A DNA stretch of 64,000 nucleotides. It comes from Capra hircus. Lineage: Eukaryota; Chordata; Mammalia; Artiodactyla; Bovidae. Positions 33,485-42,462 of this stretch are shown here, piece by piece (the stretch's first letter is position 1; each line of letters opens with the position of its first letter). The DNA is taken from positions 101,444,315 to 101,508,314 of the forward strand of contig NC_030810.1 of the NCBI RefSeq assembly GCF_001704415.2, in the 5' to 3' direction. The translations under genes and the position numbers were made by a program. The notes under the pieces are model-generated. The model made no database searches. It worked only from the letters and a program-made list of their open reading frames with translations, and was not told the DNA's origin.

Positions 33485-33820
33485 AAACTGAATTTCTTAA
33501 AGCGACAAAAGCTGAAAAGACAGGTACAAAGTTTATTATTAGAGCCACAGCACAAGTTGGAGAGCACACAGATACACAGTTTATTTAAGACAGAAGCAAG
33601 GCAGAGATACACACTCAGAGAGGAAGGGTGTGTGTGTCCTCCTTAACGAGAAGGAGTGCATCAGAGAGGTGATTCAAATCACTTATATAGGACCTTTCTT
33701 CCGGGCCTTTGCTTACCTTTGGATGAGTATCTCATTTCTTTTTCCACACCTGACCTGTCCTTGGGCTCTTCCTGACGTGCATGTGCATCTTTTTGCCAAG
33801 AAGGATTGTAGCGCAGAGGC
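33485..33820 (-). repeat. LTR-like sequence (unit A)
   Basis: The minus strand carries two AATAAA-type signals (TTAAATAAACTG and TAATAATAAACTTTG) in a context like an LTR R/U5 region. The same sequence occurs in unit B at 38745-39050. The family was not recognised, so it is tentative. Confidence 0.4.
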
Positions 33821-33822
33821 CT

Positions 33823-34001
33823 GCTGCTGCTGCTGCTGCTGCTGCTGCTAAGTCGCTTCAGTCGTGTCCGACTCTGTGCGATCCCACCGGGCTCCCCCAT
33901 CCCTGAGATTCTCTCGGCAAGAATACTGGAGTGGGTTGCCGTTTCCTTCTCCAATGCATGAAAGTGAAAAGTCAAAGTGAAGTCGCTCAGTCGTGTCCGA
34001 C
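33823..34001 (-). mobile_element. BovA2 SINE with 13-bp target-site duplication
   Basis: The minus-strand BovA2 body (CTCCAGTATTCTTGCCGAGA, TCGGACACGACTGAAGCGAC) ends in a (GCA)n tail, seen as CTG repeats at 33823-33849. It is flanked by AGCGCAGAGGCCT at 33810-33822 and 34002-34014. Unit B keeps the uninterrupted site (AGCACAGAGGCCT near 39062), so the insertion postdates the unit A/B duplication. Confidence 0.95.
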
Positions 34002-34266
34002 AGCGCAGAGGCCTAGGGGGAGGTTAACACCACCTATTAAGGGGTGGCTCCGTCTACCTCCTTTTTGACCCAGGAAAAAGCTCTGTACGCATGGGTAGTC
34101 TGCAAAGATCTCTTTGACCTCAAAAATACGAAATATGTGGTCTCTTTATTTCTATCCAAGCGGGACTCAGCTCTTCCTTGCTCCTCCTTGATATCCTTAT
34201 CTTAAAGAAGCTTTAAAAAAAAATTTTTTTTTTTTTTTTTTTTTAGATACATGGGATATTTAGTTG

Positions 34267-34542
34267 GAGAAGGCAATGGCAACCCACTCCAGTACTCTTG
34301 CCTTGAAAATCCCACGGACGGAGGGAGCCTGGTAGGCTGCAGTCCAGGCGGTCGTGAAGAGTCGGACACGACTGAGCGGCTTCCCTTTCACTTTTCACTT
34401 TCATGCATTGGAGAAGGAAATGGCAACCCACTCCAGTGTTCTTGCCTGGAGCATCCCAGGGACCCGGGAGCCTGGTGGGCTGCCGTCTATGGGGTCGCAC
34501 AGAGTCGGACACGACTGAAGCGACTTAGCAGCCGTAGCAGCA
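34267..34542 (+). mobile_element. BovA2 SINE (dimer) with 12-bp target-site duplication
   Basis: Two BovA monomers sit head to tail. The first ends TCGGACACGACTGAGCGG and the second ends TCGGACACGACTGAAGCGAC plus a GCAGCAG tail. GATATTTAGTTG flanks it at 34255-34266 and 34543-34554. The matching place in unit B (about 39316) has no SINE. Confidence 0.95.
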
Positions 34543-34561
34543 GATATTTAGTTGCAGCATG

Positions 34562-34676
34562 AAAACTCTTAGTTGTCCCAGGTGGGATCTAGATCCTTGA
34601 CCAGGGATCCAGCTCCGGCCCCAGGCATTGGGAAGTGTGGAATCTTAGCCAGTGGACCACTAGGGAAGCCCCTGTC
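34562..34676 (-). mobile_element. CHR-2-type SINE (unit A)
   Basis: On the minus strand, GGGCTTCCCTAGTGGTCCAC starts a tRNA-Glu-like head, followed by CCCTGGTCAAGGATCTAGAT and CACCTGGGACAACTAAGAG. A diverged counterpart is in unit B at 39316-39420, so this SINE predates the duplication. Confidence 0.85.
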
Positions 34677-35291
34677 CTTAGTCTGGAGTATCTGCCCACA
34701 GGAGACAGATTCCAGCTGCTCAGGTGGGGCGCATGGAATTTCTGCCTCAGTTTGTCCAGGTGCAAACATTTGCAGCCAAGGGTCCCAGGTCCCAGCCTGT
34801 CTCAATAAGACAGAGGATACAGACAGGTGTTAAAATCTGTTCAGTGTCAAAACCACACCTGAAGCTGGAAATAAAATGAATGAAATTTCTGATGAATGAC
34901 CCAATTTTCACGAATGGAACTGAGTTCACGGCCAGTCGTGACGCCTACTGCGTTTTACTAGACATACACACAATACTACATCACAAAGACAACTGGATTT
35001 GAAAGGAACCGGTTTCCCCCGGACTGCTAAATGTTCTGTTCTCCCCACTGAACGCCGGTATTTGCAAAAAGATGCACAGGTTTCAGCCGACCGCCAGACC
35101 GGGGCTGGGCAGGACAAAAGTTAGGCAGGCAGCCGAGGGCGCCGGGTCCCAAACGTAGCGGGTGGGAGAACAGGGGCGGGGGGCGGACGTCGCTTCCCCC
35201 AGAGGGCGCCCGGCGGCCGGTAGGTCCGGCCGGACGGCGTGGGAGGAGGGAGGCGGGGGCTAGGGCGGGGCGTGGGCTGGAGGGATCCCCG
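34677..35291. other. U1 upstream flank (unit A)
   Basis: 34760-35701 is nearly identical to 39500-40445. 35060-35290 is GC- and CpG-rich, as in the other U1 promoters. The 384-codon minus-strand frame at 35121-36275 runs antisense through the U1 promoter and gene and is judged accidental. Confidence 0.6.
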
Positions 35292-35323
35292 TGACGTCAC
35301 GGACGGGGCGTGTCGTATGTAGA
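35292..35323. promoter_or_regulatory. CRE and octamer-like sites upstream of U1 (unit A)
   Basis: TGACGTCA is at 35292-35299 and TATGTAGAT follows at about 35315-35323, at the same spacing as in the palindrome arms. Distal enhancer role inferred. Confidence 0.5.
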
Positions 35324-35475
35324 TATCCGAGCGCAGGGGCTGCTGGTCCGTCATCTGGTGCTTAAACACGAAATGGTCTCCCGTGGCGTGGGAGAGAACT
35401 GAGGAGTTTTTGCTTGAAAGTGCGTGGATGCGCTGTGTGGAAGGGCCAAGAAGGGTCGGGGATGCGGGGAGGGAA

Positions 35476-35495
35476 GTGAGCGTGTGTGTACAGTG
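35476..35495 (+). promoter_or_regulatory. U1 proximal sequence element (unit A)
   Basis: GTGAGCGTGTGTGTACAGTG lies at -62 to -43 from the U1 start. It is identical to unit B. Confidence 0.8.
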
Positions 35496-35537
35496 CAGGG
35501 CGTATGAGGTTGCGGTGGGGCGGAAGCCAAGCAACTC

Positions 35538-35701
35538 ATACTTACCTGGCAGGGGAGATACCATGATCACGAAGGTGGTTTTCCCAGGGCGAGGCTTATC
35601 CATTGCACTCCGGATGTGCTGACCCCTGCGATTTCCCCAAATGTGGGAAACTCGACTGCATAATTTGTGGTAGTGGGGGACTGCGTTCGCGCTTTCCCCT
35701 G
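35538..35701 (+). ncRNA. RNU1: U1 spliceosomal snRNA gene (unit A)
   Basis: This is a 164-nt U1 RNA with all functional segments: the 5' splice-site pairing end, the ATCACGAAG and ATTGCACTCC protein-binding loops, the Sm site AATTTGTGG and the 3' hairpin ending CTTTCCCCTG. The RNA sequence matches the palindrome copies. The PSE is in place. The 3' box is weaker than in the other copies: GTTTGCCTGTGTGGGAAAAT has a long spacer between GTTT and AAA, and only the second part (ending TAAGA) fits. Expression is plausible but 3' end formation may be less efficient (inference). No poly(A) tail, so it is not a retrocopy. Confidence 0.94.
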
Positions 35702-35709
35702 GTTTGCCT

Positions 35710-35725
35710 GTGTGGGAAAATAAGA
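35710..35725 (+). terminator. Degenerate U1 3' box (unit A)
   Basis: GTGTGGGAAAATAAGA is 9 to 24 bases after the U1 end. It has the AAA and AGA parts but GTGT in place of GTTT. An upstream GTTT at 35702 is too far from the AAA for the usual pattern. Confidence 0.4.
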
Positions 35726-37062
35726 AACTGGTGAAAGTAGGTGGTGTCATAGTCAGCTGCATGTGACCGGCTTGCTGAGTTTGCGCAGTCAACCAGGCGA
35801 AGTCAGGAGCAAGCAGATGCGTCCTAGAAATCACCGTTGCTCTGTTGTTGAGCTCGCATACCCGGGATGAACGCTGAGAGCGCTTGCCCGTCTCCGTTCT
35901 GTAAGACTCTGGCAGAATCGTGGAGCAAGAGTTCAGAGTGACGCCAGCAGTCGCGCTTGAGGAAGGAGTACGAAGAGTGGTCTTTTGCCGGTTCCGAAAC
36001 ATGCGCTTGTTTTCCCGTCTTGTGGCAACAGGAGCCCTCCCAGGGCTACGCGGGGGTGCGGATGTCTGACGTATGTTTACTGCTGATTTCATGGCAGGCT
36101 CGCTCATCTCGACTTGCCTGGGGGCGCAGGATCCAACCAGAGAGGCCCTTACCTGGGCCAAACACGCGAAGTCGGATGCAGGAGGCGCCCCGTGACGGAC
36201 TTCTCGTCGGCCTGTCTTGTGCGAGGCTGCCACTAGCCGGTTTCGCCACCAGTGTCCTGCTTTCAGAGGCTTCATTTCTTGCGTGGTCAGCTGCCGTGCT
36301 TACTACACGCCTTAGGCATCGCTGGAGATACTGCTTACATACCATCCCACTCACCCCTTCCCACCCCAAGCAGGGCTCTTCTTCGCATTTCTGGATCCAG
36401 TTCTCTCTTCACCCCTGCCTTTTCTCTCTAGGCCTTCTCCTGTTACCTTCCCAGTCAGAAAGCAGTACCTCTGTTTCAGCCTCGATGGTGCACCTGACAT
36501 GCTTCAGTAGTCTGGCAAACTAGGAAACCTCCTTAACATCCCTTCTCCTTAAATGGCAGTAGAATTCGTACCTTTCCCCACCCCCACCCCCCCTTTTCGG
36601 TCAAAAGTGGTTTTCCTTTTCTTCCTAACTGAAAACATTGAACTACAATTTAGCAGAAAACACCAGGCCAAGTTGTCGGCAGTTTAGTGGGCTATTTGCC
36701 AACCCCTTTCTCAGGATGTGTTGTGCTTACTTCTGATTCACAAAGTCCTGCTGGCAAATAGAAACCACTGGGCTTAACAGAAAAGGCAGGCCCATGGCGG
36801 GATGGACTGTCGTCCCCCTCGTGGCTGCCTCGGGGACGGCACTCCCCTCAGATCCGCTCAGCCCCAAGAAGCCTCTGAGATCGGAGGAGGTGCTGGGAGT
36901 GGGCCTGGGAGTGGGGTGATACTTAAGGGTAGGTCCAAAGAAAACTAACCAGAAAGCACACAGGATGCAGATCGAGGATCTAGGTCACTGAAAGTGAAAG
37001 CAGAACGTCCTACTCTGTCTCTCCAACAACGGGAGGTTTCCTTGCTCACATATGAAATATCT
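35726..37062. other. U1 downstream flank (unit A)
   Basis: 35726-36185 has no counterpart in the palindrome arms. 36190-37055 aligns with 14225-15095 and 6780-7650, including the CATCGCTGGAGATACTGCTT and GCACTCC/CAGATCCGCTCAGCCCC blocks. The homology ends where a BovB fragment begins. No coding domain is seen. Confidence 0.6.
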
Positions 37063-37441
37063 TCAGCATTACTGATTGGGGCATAGACATGGATTACTGT
37101 GATATTGAATGGTTTGCCTCGGAAACGAACAGAGATCATTCTGTCGTTTTTGAGATTGCATCCAAGTGCTGCATTTTGGACTCTTTTATTGCCTATGATG
37201 GCTACTCCATTTCTTCTAAGGGATTCTTGCCCACAGCAGTAGATACAATGCTCATCCGAGTTAAATTCACCCGCTCCAGTCCATTTGAGTTTGCTGATTC
37301 CTAAAATGTCAATGTTCACGCTTGCCATCTCCTGTTTGACTGCTTCCAATTTGCCTTGATTCATAGACCTAACATTCCAGGTTCCTGTGCAGTATTGCTC
37401 TTTACAGCATTGGACTTTACTTCCAACAGTAGTGACATCCA
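37063..37441 (-). mobile_element. BovB LINE endonuclease-region fragment
   Basis: The minus-strand frame encodes part of the BovB N-terminal endonuclease domain: GTWNVRSMNQGKLEAVKQEM, then ILGISKLKWTG and RGKPFNITVIHVYAP. It corresponds to the start of the element's protein, without RT. It terminates at the unit A homology end and likely marks the junction. Confidence 0.88.
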
Positions 37442-37956
37442 CAACTGGGTGTTGTTTTTGCTTTGGGACTCAAACCCAGCCAAAACCCACGGTACCTGGT
37501 CAGGTTCTTGATGTCTCCACAGAAAGAATTCAGTGAGAGACAAAGTGATAGGTAAGAAGTAGATTTATTCAGACGCAAGAGAAGCAAGCACACTCCACAG
37601 ACAGTGTGTGGGCCATGGCAGAAGAAGAGTGGGGTCGGGAAGTGTGGCATGGTTAGTTTTTATAAGCTGGGTAATTTTGCATGCTAAGGAGTGGGAGGAT
37701 TATTCCAACTGTTTTTGGGAACGGGGTGGGGATTTCCAGGATTTGGGCCACCGCCCACTCCTTGGTGTTTTACCAGTGCCTTGGAACTGTCACGGCACCT
37801 CTGGATGTGTCATTTCACTTGCCGATTGAGGACCAAGGTCTAGTCTTGTCTGCCATCTTGGTCCCATTTGAGTCTAAAACCGGTTTGTGTTGTGTTCTTG
37901 GGCTATGTCATTATTTCAAAAGTTGTGCCCTGCCCCTTTCCCTCCTGTTACAGAGG
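37442..37956 (-). repeat. LTR-like sequence between units A and B
   Basis: The sequence around CTCAAACCCAGCCAAAACCC, CTCCACAGAAAGAATTCAGT and TTTATTCAGACGCAAGAGAA resembles bovine endogenous retroviral LTR sequence on the minus strand. No open frame with a domain. The family name is not certain. Confidence 0.45.
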
Positions 37957-38044
37957 GGTCAGGCTTTAAAGGTGACTTAGGTGGTTTGCCTGTGAGTTTG
38001 GTGGTGGTGTGTGCAGGGGCAACGTGCAGTATTCTGCTCTTGCT

Positions 38045-38424
38045 CTCAGCTTTTGAACTGTGGTGTTGGAGATGACTCGTTAGAGTCCCTTGGACAGCAA
38101 GGAGATCCAACCAGTCTATCCTAAACGAAATCAGCCCTGAATATTCTTTGGAAGGACTGATGCTGAAGCTGAAGCTCCAATACTTTGGCCACGTGATGCG
38201 AAGAACTGACTCATTTGAAAAGACCCGGATGCTGGGAATCCTTGAAGGCGGGTGGAGAAGGGGGTGACAGAGGATGATATGGTTGGATGGCATCACCGAC
38301 TCAATGGACATGAGTCTGAGTAAGCTCCGGGAGTTGGTGACGGACAGGGAAGCCTGGCGTGCTGCAGTCCACGGGGTCGCAAAGAGTCGGACACGACTGA
38401 GCGACTGAACCGAACGGAACTGAT
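38045..38424 (+). mobile_element. BovB 3' end fragment (ART2-like) in unit B
   Basis: This is the BovB C-terminal region (from TTTTGAACTGTGGTGTTGGA) through the tail GACTGAGCGACTGAACCGAA. The same place in unit A (about 33160-33175) is uninterrupted, so the insertion is specific to unit B. Confidence 0.9.
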
Positions 38425-38581
38425 CCTCTTTCTGCCACCAGCTCTTCATAGATGACACTTGAATTTTTGGTCTTTTTGTATCTTGTCCATAATTTTCTCC
38501 AACTGCATACATGCAGTTGTTTTTAGTCCCTATTGTTTCTTTGCATTTTGTTGCTGGAGGAGACATTTTGATCTCGAGGAC

Positions 38582-38716
38582 ACAAGCAGTGAGTGGTGAC
38601 TTGAAGCAGTGAGTGGTGGCTTGAAGCAAGATCTTTGTTCCCTGACCAGGAATTGAACCAGGGTAGCCTGTGTGAAAACCAGGAATCCTAGCCACCATTC
38701 CATCAGGAGCTAGGGC
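38582..38716 (-). mobile_element. tRNA-Glu-related SINE (unit B)
   Basis: Counterpart of 33340-33440. It is better preserved: the minus strand reads GGCTAGGATTCCTGGTTTTC, then a clear B-box-like GGTTCAATTCCTGGTCAGG. The acceptor stem is not retained, so it is a SINE head and not a tRNA gene. Confidence 0.65.
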
Positions 38717-38744
38717 TAGAAGCACGGTTGGCCTGGCTCTTGCC

Positions 38745-39050
38745 TCTACTGAAAAATGAATTTCTTAAAGAGGCAACAGCTGTAAAAGTAGGTACACAGT
38801 TTATTATCAGAGCCACAACACAAGTCAGGGAGCACGTAGATACACAGCTTATTTAAGACAGAAGCAAGGCAGAGATGCACACTCGGAAAGGGTGTGGGTG
38901 CCCTCCTTAATGAGGAGCAGTGCATCAGACAGGCGATTCAAATCACTTATATAGAGCATTTCTTCCATTTTGGCCAATTATCTCATCTCTTTTTCCACAC
39001 CTGACCTCTCCTGGGGGCCCTTCCTGACATGCATGTGAAACTTTTTGCTA
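38745..39050 (-). repeat. LTR-like sequence (unit B)
   Basis: Counterpart of 33485-33820 with the same AATAAA-type signals on the minus strand. It continues uninterrupted past the site where unit A has its BovA2 insertion. Confidence 0.4.
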
Positions 39051-39315
39051 AGAAGGGTTGTAGCACAGAGGCCTCCTGGGAGGTTGACACCAACAATCAC
39101 GGGGTGGCTCCTCCCCTCCTTTTTAACCTGGGAGGAACTTTTCTGAGCATGTGTAGTCTGTGAAGGTCTCCTGGACCTCAAGAATGCAAAATAGGTGGTC
39201 TCTATCTTCTATCCAATAAGGGCTCAGCTCCTCCTTGCTCCTCCTAATATCCTTATCTTGGAGCATCTTATCTTTATACAAAATATTTATTTATTAGGCG
39301 AGAAGGATCTTTAAT

Positions 39316-39420
39316 TGCAGCATGTAAACTGTTAGTTGTCCCATGTGGGATCTAGTTCCTTAACCAGAGATTGAACCGGAGTATGGAGTTAGTCCCTGGA
39401 TCACTAGAGAAGTCCCTGCT
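39316..39420 (-). mobile_element. CHR-2-type SINE (unit B)
   Basis: Diverged counterpart of 34562-34676, with TCCCATGTGGGATCTAGTTC and the tRNA-like head ending near 39420 on the plus strand. Confidence 0.75.
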
Positions 39421-40035
39421 CTTAGCCTGGAGTTAACTGTCTACAGGGGATAGACTGCAGCTGCTCACCCTGGGGCCCATCAAATTCCTGCCTCAGTGTG
39501 TCCAGGTGCAAACACTGCAGCAAAAGGTCCCAGGTCCCAGCCTGTCTCAATAAGACAGAGGATACAGACAGGTGTTAAAATCTGTTCAGTGTCAAAACCA
39601 CACCTGAAGCTGGAAATAAAATGAATGAAATTTCTGATGAATGACCCAATTTTCACGAATGGAACTGAGTTCACGGCCAGTCGTGACGCCTAATGCGTTT
39701 TACTAGACATACACACAATACTACATCACAAAGACAACTGGATTTGAAAGGAACCGGTTTCCCCCGGACTGCTAAATGTTCTGTTCTCCCCACTGAACGC
39801 CGGTATTTGCAAAAAGTTGCACAGGTTTCAGCCGACCGCCAGACCGGGGCTGGGCAGGACAAAAGTTAGGCAGGCAGCCGAGGGCGCCGGGTCCCAAACG
39901 TAGCGGGTGGGAGAACAGGGGCGGGGGCGGACGTCGCTTCCCCCAGAGGGCGCCCGGCGGCCGGTAGGTCCGGCCGGACGGCGTGGGAGGAGGGAGGCGG
40001 GTGCTAGGGCGGGGCGTGGGCTGGAGGGATCCCCG

Positions 40036-40067
40036 TGACGTCACGGACGGGGCGTGTCGTATGTAGA
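40036..40067. promoter_or_regulatory. CRE and octamer-like sites upstream of U1 (unit B)
   Basis: TGACGTCA at 40036-40043, followed by TATGTAGAT at about 40059-40067. Same layout as the other three copies. Confidence 0.5.
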
Positions 40068-40219
40068 TATACGAGCGCAGGGGCTGCTGGTCCGTCATCT
40101 GGTGCTTAAACACGAAATGGTCTCCCGTGGCGTGGGAGAGAACTGAGGAGTTTTTGCTTGAAAGTGCGTGGATGCGCTGTGTGGAAGGGCCAAGAAGGGT
40201 CGGGGATGCGGGGAGGGAA

Positions 40220-40239
40220 GTGAGCGTGTGTGTACAGTG
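40220..40239 (+). promoter_or_regulatory. U1 proximal sequence element (unit B)
   Basis: GTGAGCGTGTGTGTACAGTG lies at -62 to -43 from the U1 start at 40282. Confidence 0.8.
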
Positions 40240-40281
40240 CAGGGCGTATGAGGTTGCGGTGGGGCGGAAGCCAAGCAACTC

Positions 40282-40445
40282 ATACTTACCTGGCAGGGGA
40301 GATACCATGATCACGAAGGTGGTTTTCCCAGGGCGAGGCTTATCCATTGCACTCCGGATGTGCTGACCCCTGCGATTTCCCCAAATGTGGGAAACTCGAC
40401 TGCATAATTTGTGGTAGTGGGGGACTGCGTTCGCGCTTTCCCCTG
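40282..40445 (+). ncRNA. RNU1: U1 spliceosomal snRNA gene (unit B)
   Basis: This is a 164-nt full-length U1 RNA with the same sequence as the other three copies at every diagnostic segment (5' end, U1-70K loop, U1A loop, Sm site, 3' hairpin). The PSE and distal motifs upstream are intact. The downstream sequence differs from all other copies immediately after the last U1 base, but has its own good 3' box (GTTTGTCGCAAAAGCAGA) 7 bases on. It is therefore a complete transcription unit whose 3' flank came from a different source or has been replaced. Confidence 0.95.
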
Positions 40446-40451
40446 TATTCT

Positions 40452-40469
40452 GTTTGTCGCAAAAGCAGA
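40452..40469 (+). terminator. U1 3' box (unit B)
   Basis: GTTTGTCGCAAAAGCAGA closely fits the snRNA 3' box pattern and starts 7 bases after the U1 end. Confidence 0.78.
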
Positions 40470-40851
40470 CTGACGTTCCTGTTAGACGTTGTGATAATCG
40501 TACTATACCACTGAAATAACACGTTGGTGGCCCTCGCGTGTAAGCTAACTGTTACTCACTTCAAGAAAGTAAGCAGTCGGCTGTTTGTTCTCTCTAGTGG
40601 CTGTTGAAGTAGTGTTTTTTGTTAGGGCTGGCTAGTTGGGGTTGGAGCTTTGGTCTAAAGGACTGCCCCAACGCTGTTCTTACATGACCATTGGCCGTTC
40701 AGCTTTCTATGTGTTTTCCACATGATTTCTTCAGGGTTACTGTGATCTCCGGCAGATTTGAACTAGAGTGCGCTAGGTTTTTTAGCAGTTCTCCGTCACC
40801 CTGACGTTAGTGAAATTCACGTGTTTGAATCGGTGATGGTATGAAACTATG
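40470..40851. other. Unique DNA downstream of unit B U1
   Basis: There is no homology to the downstream flanks of the other U1 genes and no recognised repeat or reading frame before the BovB at 40852. Confidence 0.55.
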
Positions 40852-41733
40852 CTTGTTTAACTTCTATGCAGAGTACATCATGAGAAACGCTGGGCTGGAG
40901 GAAGCACAAGCCGGAATCAAGATTGCCGGGAGAAATATCAATAATCTCAGATACGCAGATGACACCACCCTTACGGCAGAGAGTGAAGAGGAACTAAAGA
41001 GCCTCTTGATGAAAGTGAAAGAGGAGAGTGAAAAAGTGGGCTTAAGGCTCAACAACGTTCAGAAAATGAAGTTCATGGCATCTGGTCCCATCACGTCATG
41101 GGAAATAGGTGGGGAACCAGTGGAGACAGCGTCAGGCTTTATTTTTCTGGGCTCCAAAATCACTGCAGATGGTGATTGCAGCCATGAAATTAAAAGACGC
41201 TTGCTCCTTGGAAGGAAAGTTATGACCAACCTAGATAGCATGTTCAAGAGCAGAGACATTACTTTGTCGACTAAGGTCCGTCTTGTCAAGGCTATGGTTT
41301 TTCCAGTGGTCATGTATGGGTGTGAGAGTTGGTCTGTGAAGAAAGCTGAGCGCCGAAGAATTGATGCTTTCGCAAGTGTGGTGTTGGAGAAGACTCTTGC
41401 GAGTCCCTTGGACTGCAAGGAGATCCTACCAGTCCATCCTAAAGGAGATCAGTCCTGGGTGTTCTTTGGAAGGACTGATGCTATAGCTGAAACTCCAATG
41501 CTTTGGCCACCTCATGCGAAGAGTCGACTCACTGGAAAAGACATGCTGGGAGGGATTGGGGGCAGGAGGAGAAGGGGACGACAGAGGAAGAGATGGCTGG
41601 ATGGCATCACCGACTCGATGGACATGAGTTTGAGTGAACTCCGGGAGCTGCGGATGGACAGGGAGGCCTGGCGTGCTGCAGTTCGAGGGGTCGCAAAGAG
41701 TCGGACACGACTGAGCGACTGAACTGAACTGAG
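40852..41733 (+). mobile_element. BovB LINE 3' fragment with open RT C-terminal frame
   Basis: This is a 5'-truncated BovB. One open frame (41 bases upstream to 41722) covers the second half of the RT and the C-terminal domain. It includes YADD (within NNLRYADDTTLTAE) and ends in TRLSD with the natural stop, followed by the GACTGAGCGACTGAACTGAA tail. The endonuclease and the N-terminal RT motifs are absent, so it cannot retrotranspose. The frame is open because the copy is relatively young or short, not evidence of a host gene. Confidence 0.9.
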
Positions 41734-41764
41734 CATTAGGGCTTTTCCCCAGTAAACCAGGTCT

Positions 41765-41868
41765 ACGCATCAGGTGGCCAAACTATTGAAGCTTCAGCAT
41801 CAGTTCTTGCAACAAATGTTCAGGACTGAGTTCCTTTAGGATTGATTGGTTTGATCTCTTGTAATCGG
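41765..41868 (-). mobile_element. Diverged BovB fragment
   Basis: On the minus strand, AACTGATGCTGAAGCTTCAA and TTTGGCCACCTGATGCG match the C-terminal region of BovB. Only about 100 bases are left. Confidence 0.65.
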
Positions 41869-42190
41869 GACAGTGGTGTTTTGTTGGTTTTTTTTTTTAG
41901 TGCCTTTTTTTTTTTTTTCCGGCTACGGGTGTTACTGTTGATTGTCGTGTTCTTATGCTGCGAGCGACTTTTCGCACGTACTTACTTGGTAATATGATAT
42001 GATGTTGGTGTGGTTTAGTCACTAAGTCATTCCCGACTACGTTATTGCCAGGAGATAAGTTCTTCTTCATACACATCCTCTGAACTTTACCTTTTTACCT
42101 TTTCTTGCTTCCATTTTGATTGCACTTTCCGTGTCACCTTAGAGTTTACACAGTTTGAGTTTTTAAAACATGTATCCTAGGGGCACCCTG
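41869..42190. other. T-rich unrecognised DNA
   Basis: Contains T runs at about 41889-41919. There is no gene. The right end is the target-site duplication of the next SINE. Confidence 0.5.
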
Positions 42191-42462
42191 CTGCTACTGC
42201 TAAGTCACTTCAGTCGTGTCCGACTCTGTGCGACCCCATAGACGGCAGCCCACCAGGCTCCCCTGTCTCTGGGGTTCTCCAGGCAAGAACACTGGAGTGG
42301 GTTGCCATTTCCTTCTCCAGTGCATGAAAGTGAAAAGTGAAAGGGAAGTCGCTCAGTCCTATCCGACTCTTAGTGACCCCATGCACTGCAGCCTACCAGG
42401 CTCCTTCGTTCATAGGATTTTCCAGGCAAGAGTACTGGAGTGGGGTGCCATTGCCTTCTCCG
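42191..42462 (-). mobile_element. BovA2 SINE (dimer) with 12-bp target-site duplication
   Basis: Two BovA monomers on the minus strand. AGGGGCACCCTG flanks the element at 42179-42190 and 42463-42474. Confidence 0.95.

Larger units (their letters stand above)
33080..35701 (+). repeat. U1 direct repeat, unit A
   Basis: Unit A aligns with unit B (37957-40445) in the same orientation, offset about 4.74 kb at the U1. Shared blocks include CTTTTTGTATCTTGT, TGTGAAAACCAGGAATCCTA and the whole 34800-35701 segment. Insertions specific to unit A are the SINEs at 33823-34001 and 34267-34542. Homology to the palindrome arms starts about 34925 and continues past the U1 to about 37055. Confidence 0.9.
37957..40445 (+). 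repeat. U1 direct repeat, unit B
   Basis: Second copy of the block at 33080-35701. It lacks the two BovA2 SINEs of unit A but contains a BovB 3' fragment at 38045-38424. Around 38580-38630 a 21-base unit (GCAGTGAGTGGTGACTTGAA and its variant) is doubled. Homology with unit A is strongest from 39500 to 40445 and stops right at the U1 3' end. Confidence 0.9.

Noticed and set aside
33823..33849. CTG trinucleotide expansion
   Set aside because: It is the tail of a minus-strand BovA2 SINE with target-site duplication. Similar GCA/CTG tails occur at the other BovA2 copies in the window.
35121..36275. 384-codon open frame on the minus strand, with shorter mirrored relatives at 7600-8382 and 13491-14274
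   Set aside because: It runs antisense through a U1 gene and its promoter, whose conserved features explain the sequence. The low stop density reflects GC content. There is no protein domain, and the frame is not kept intact between copies.
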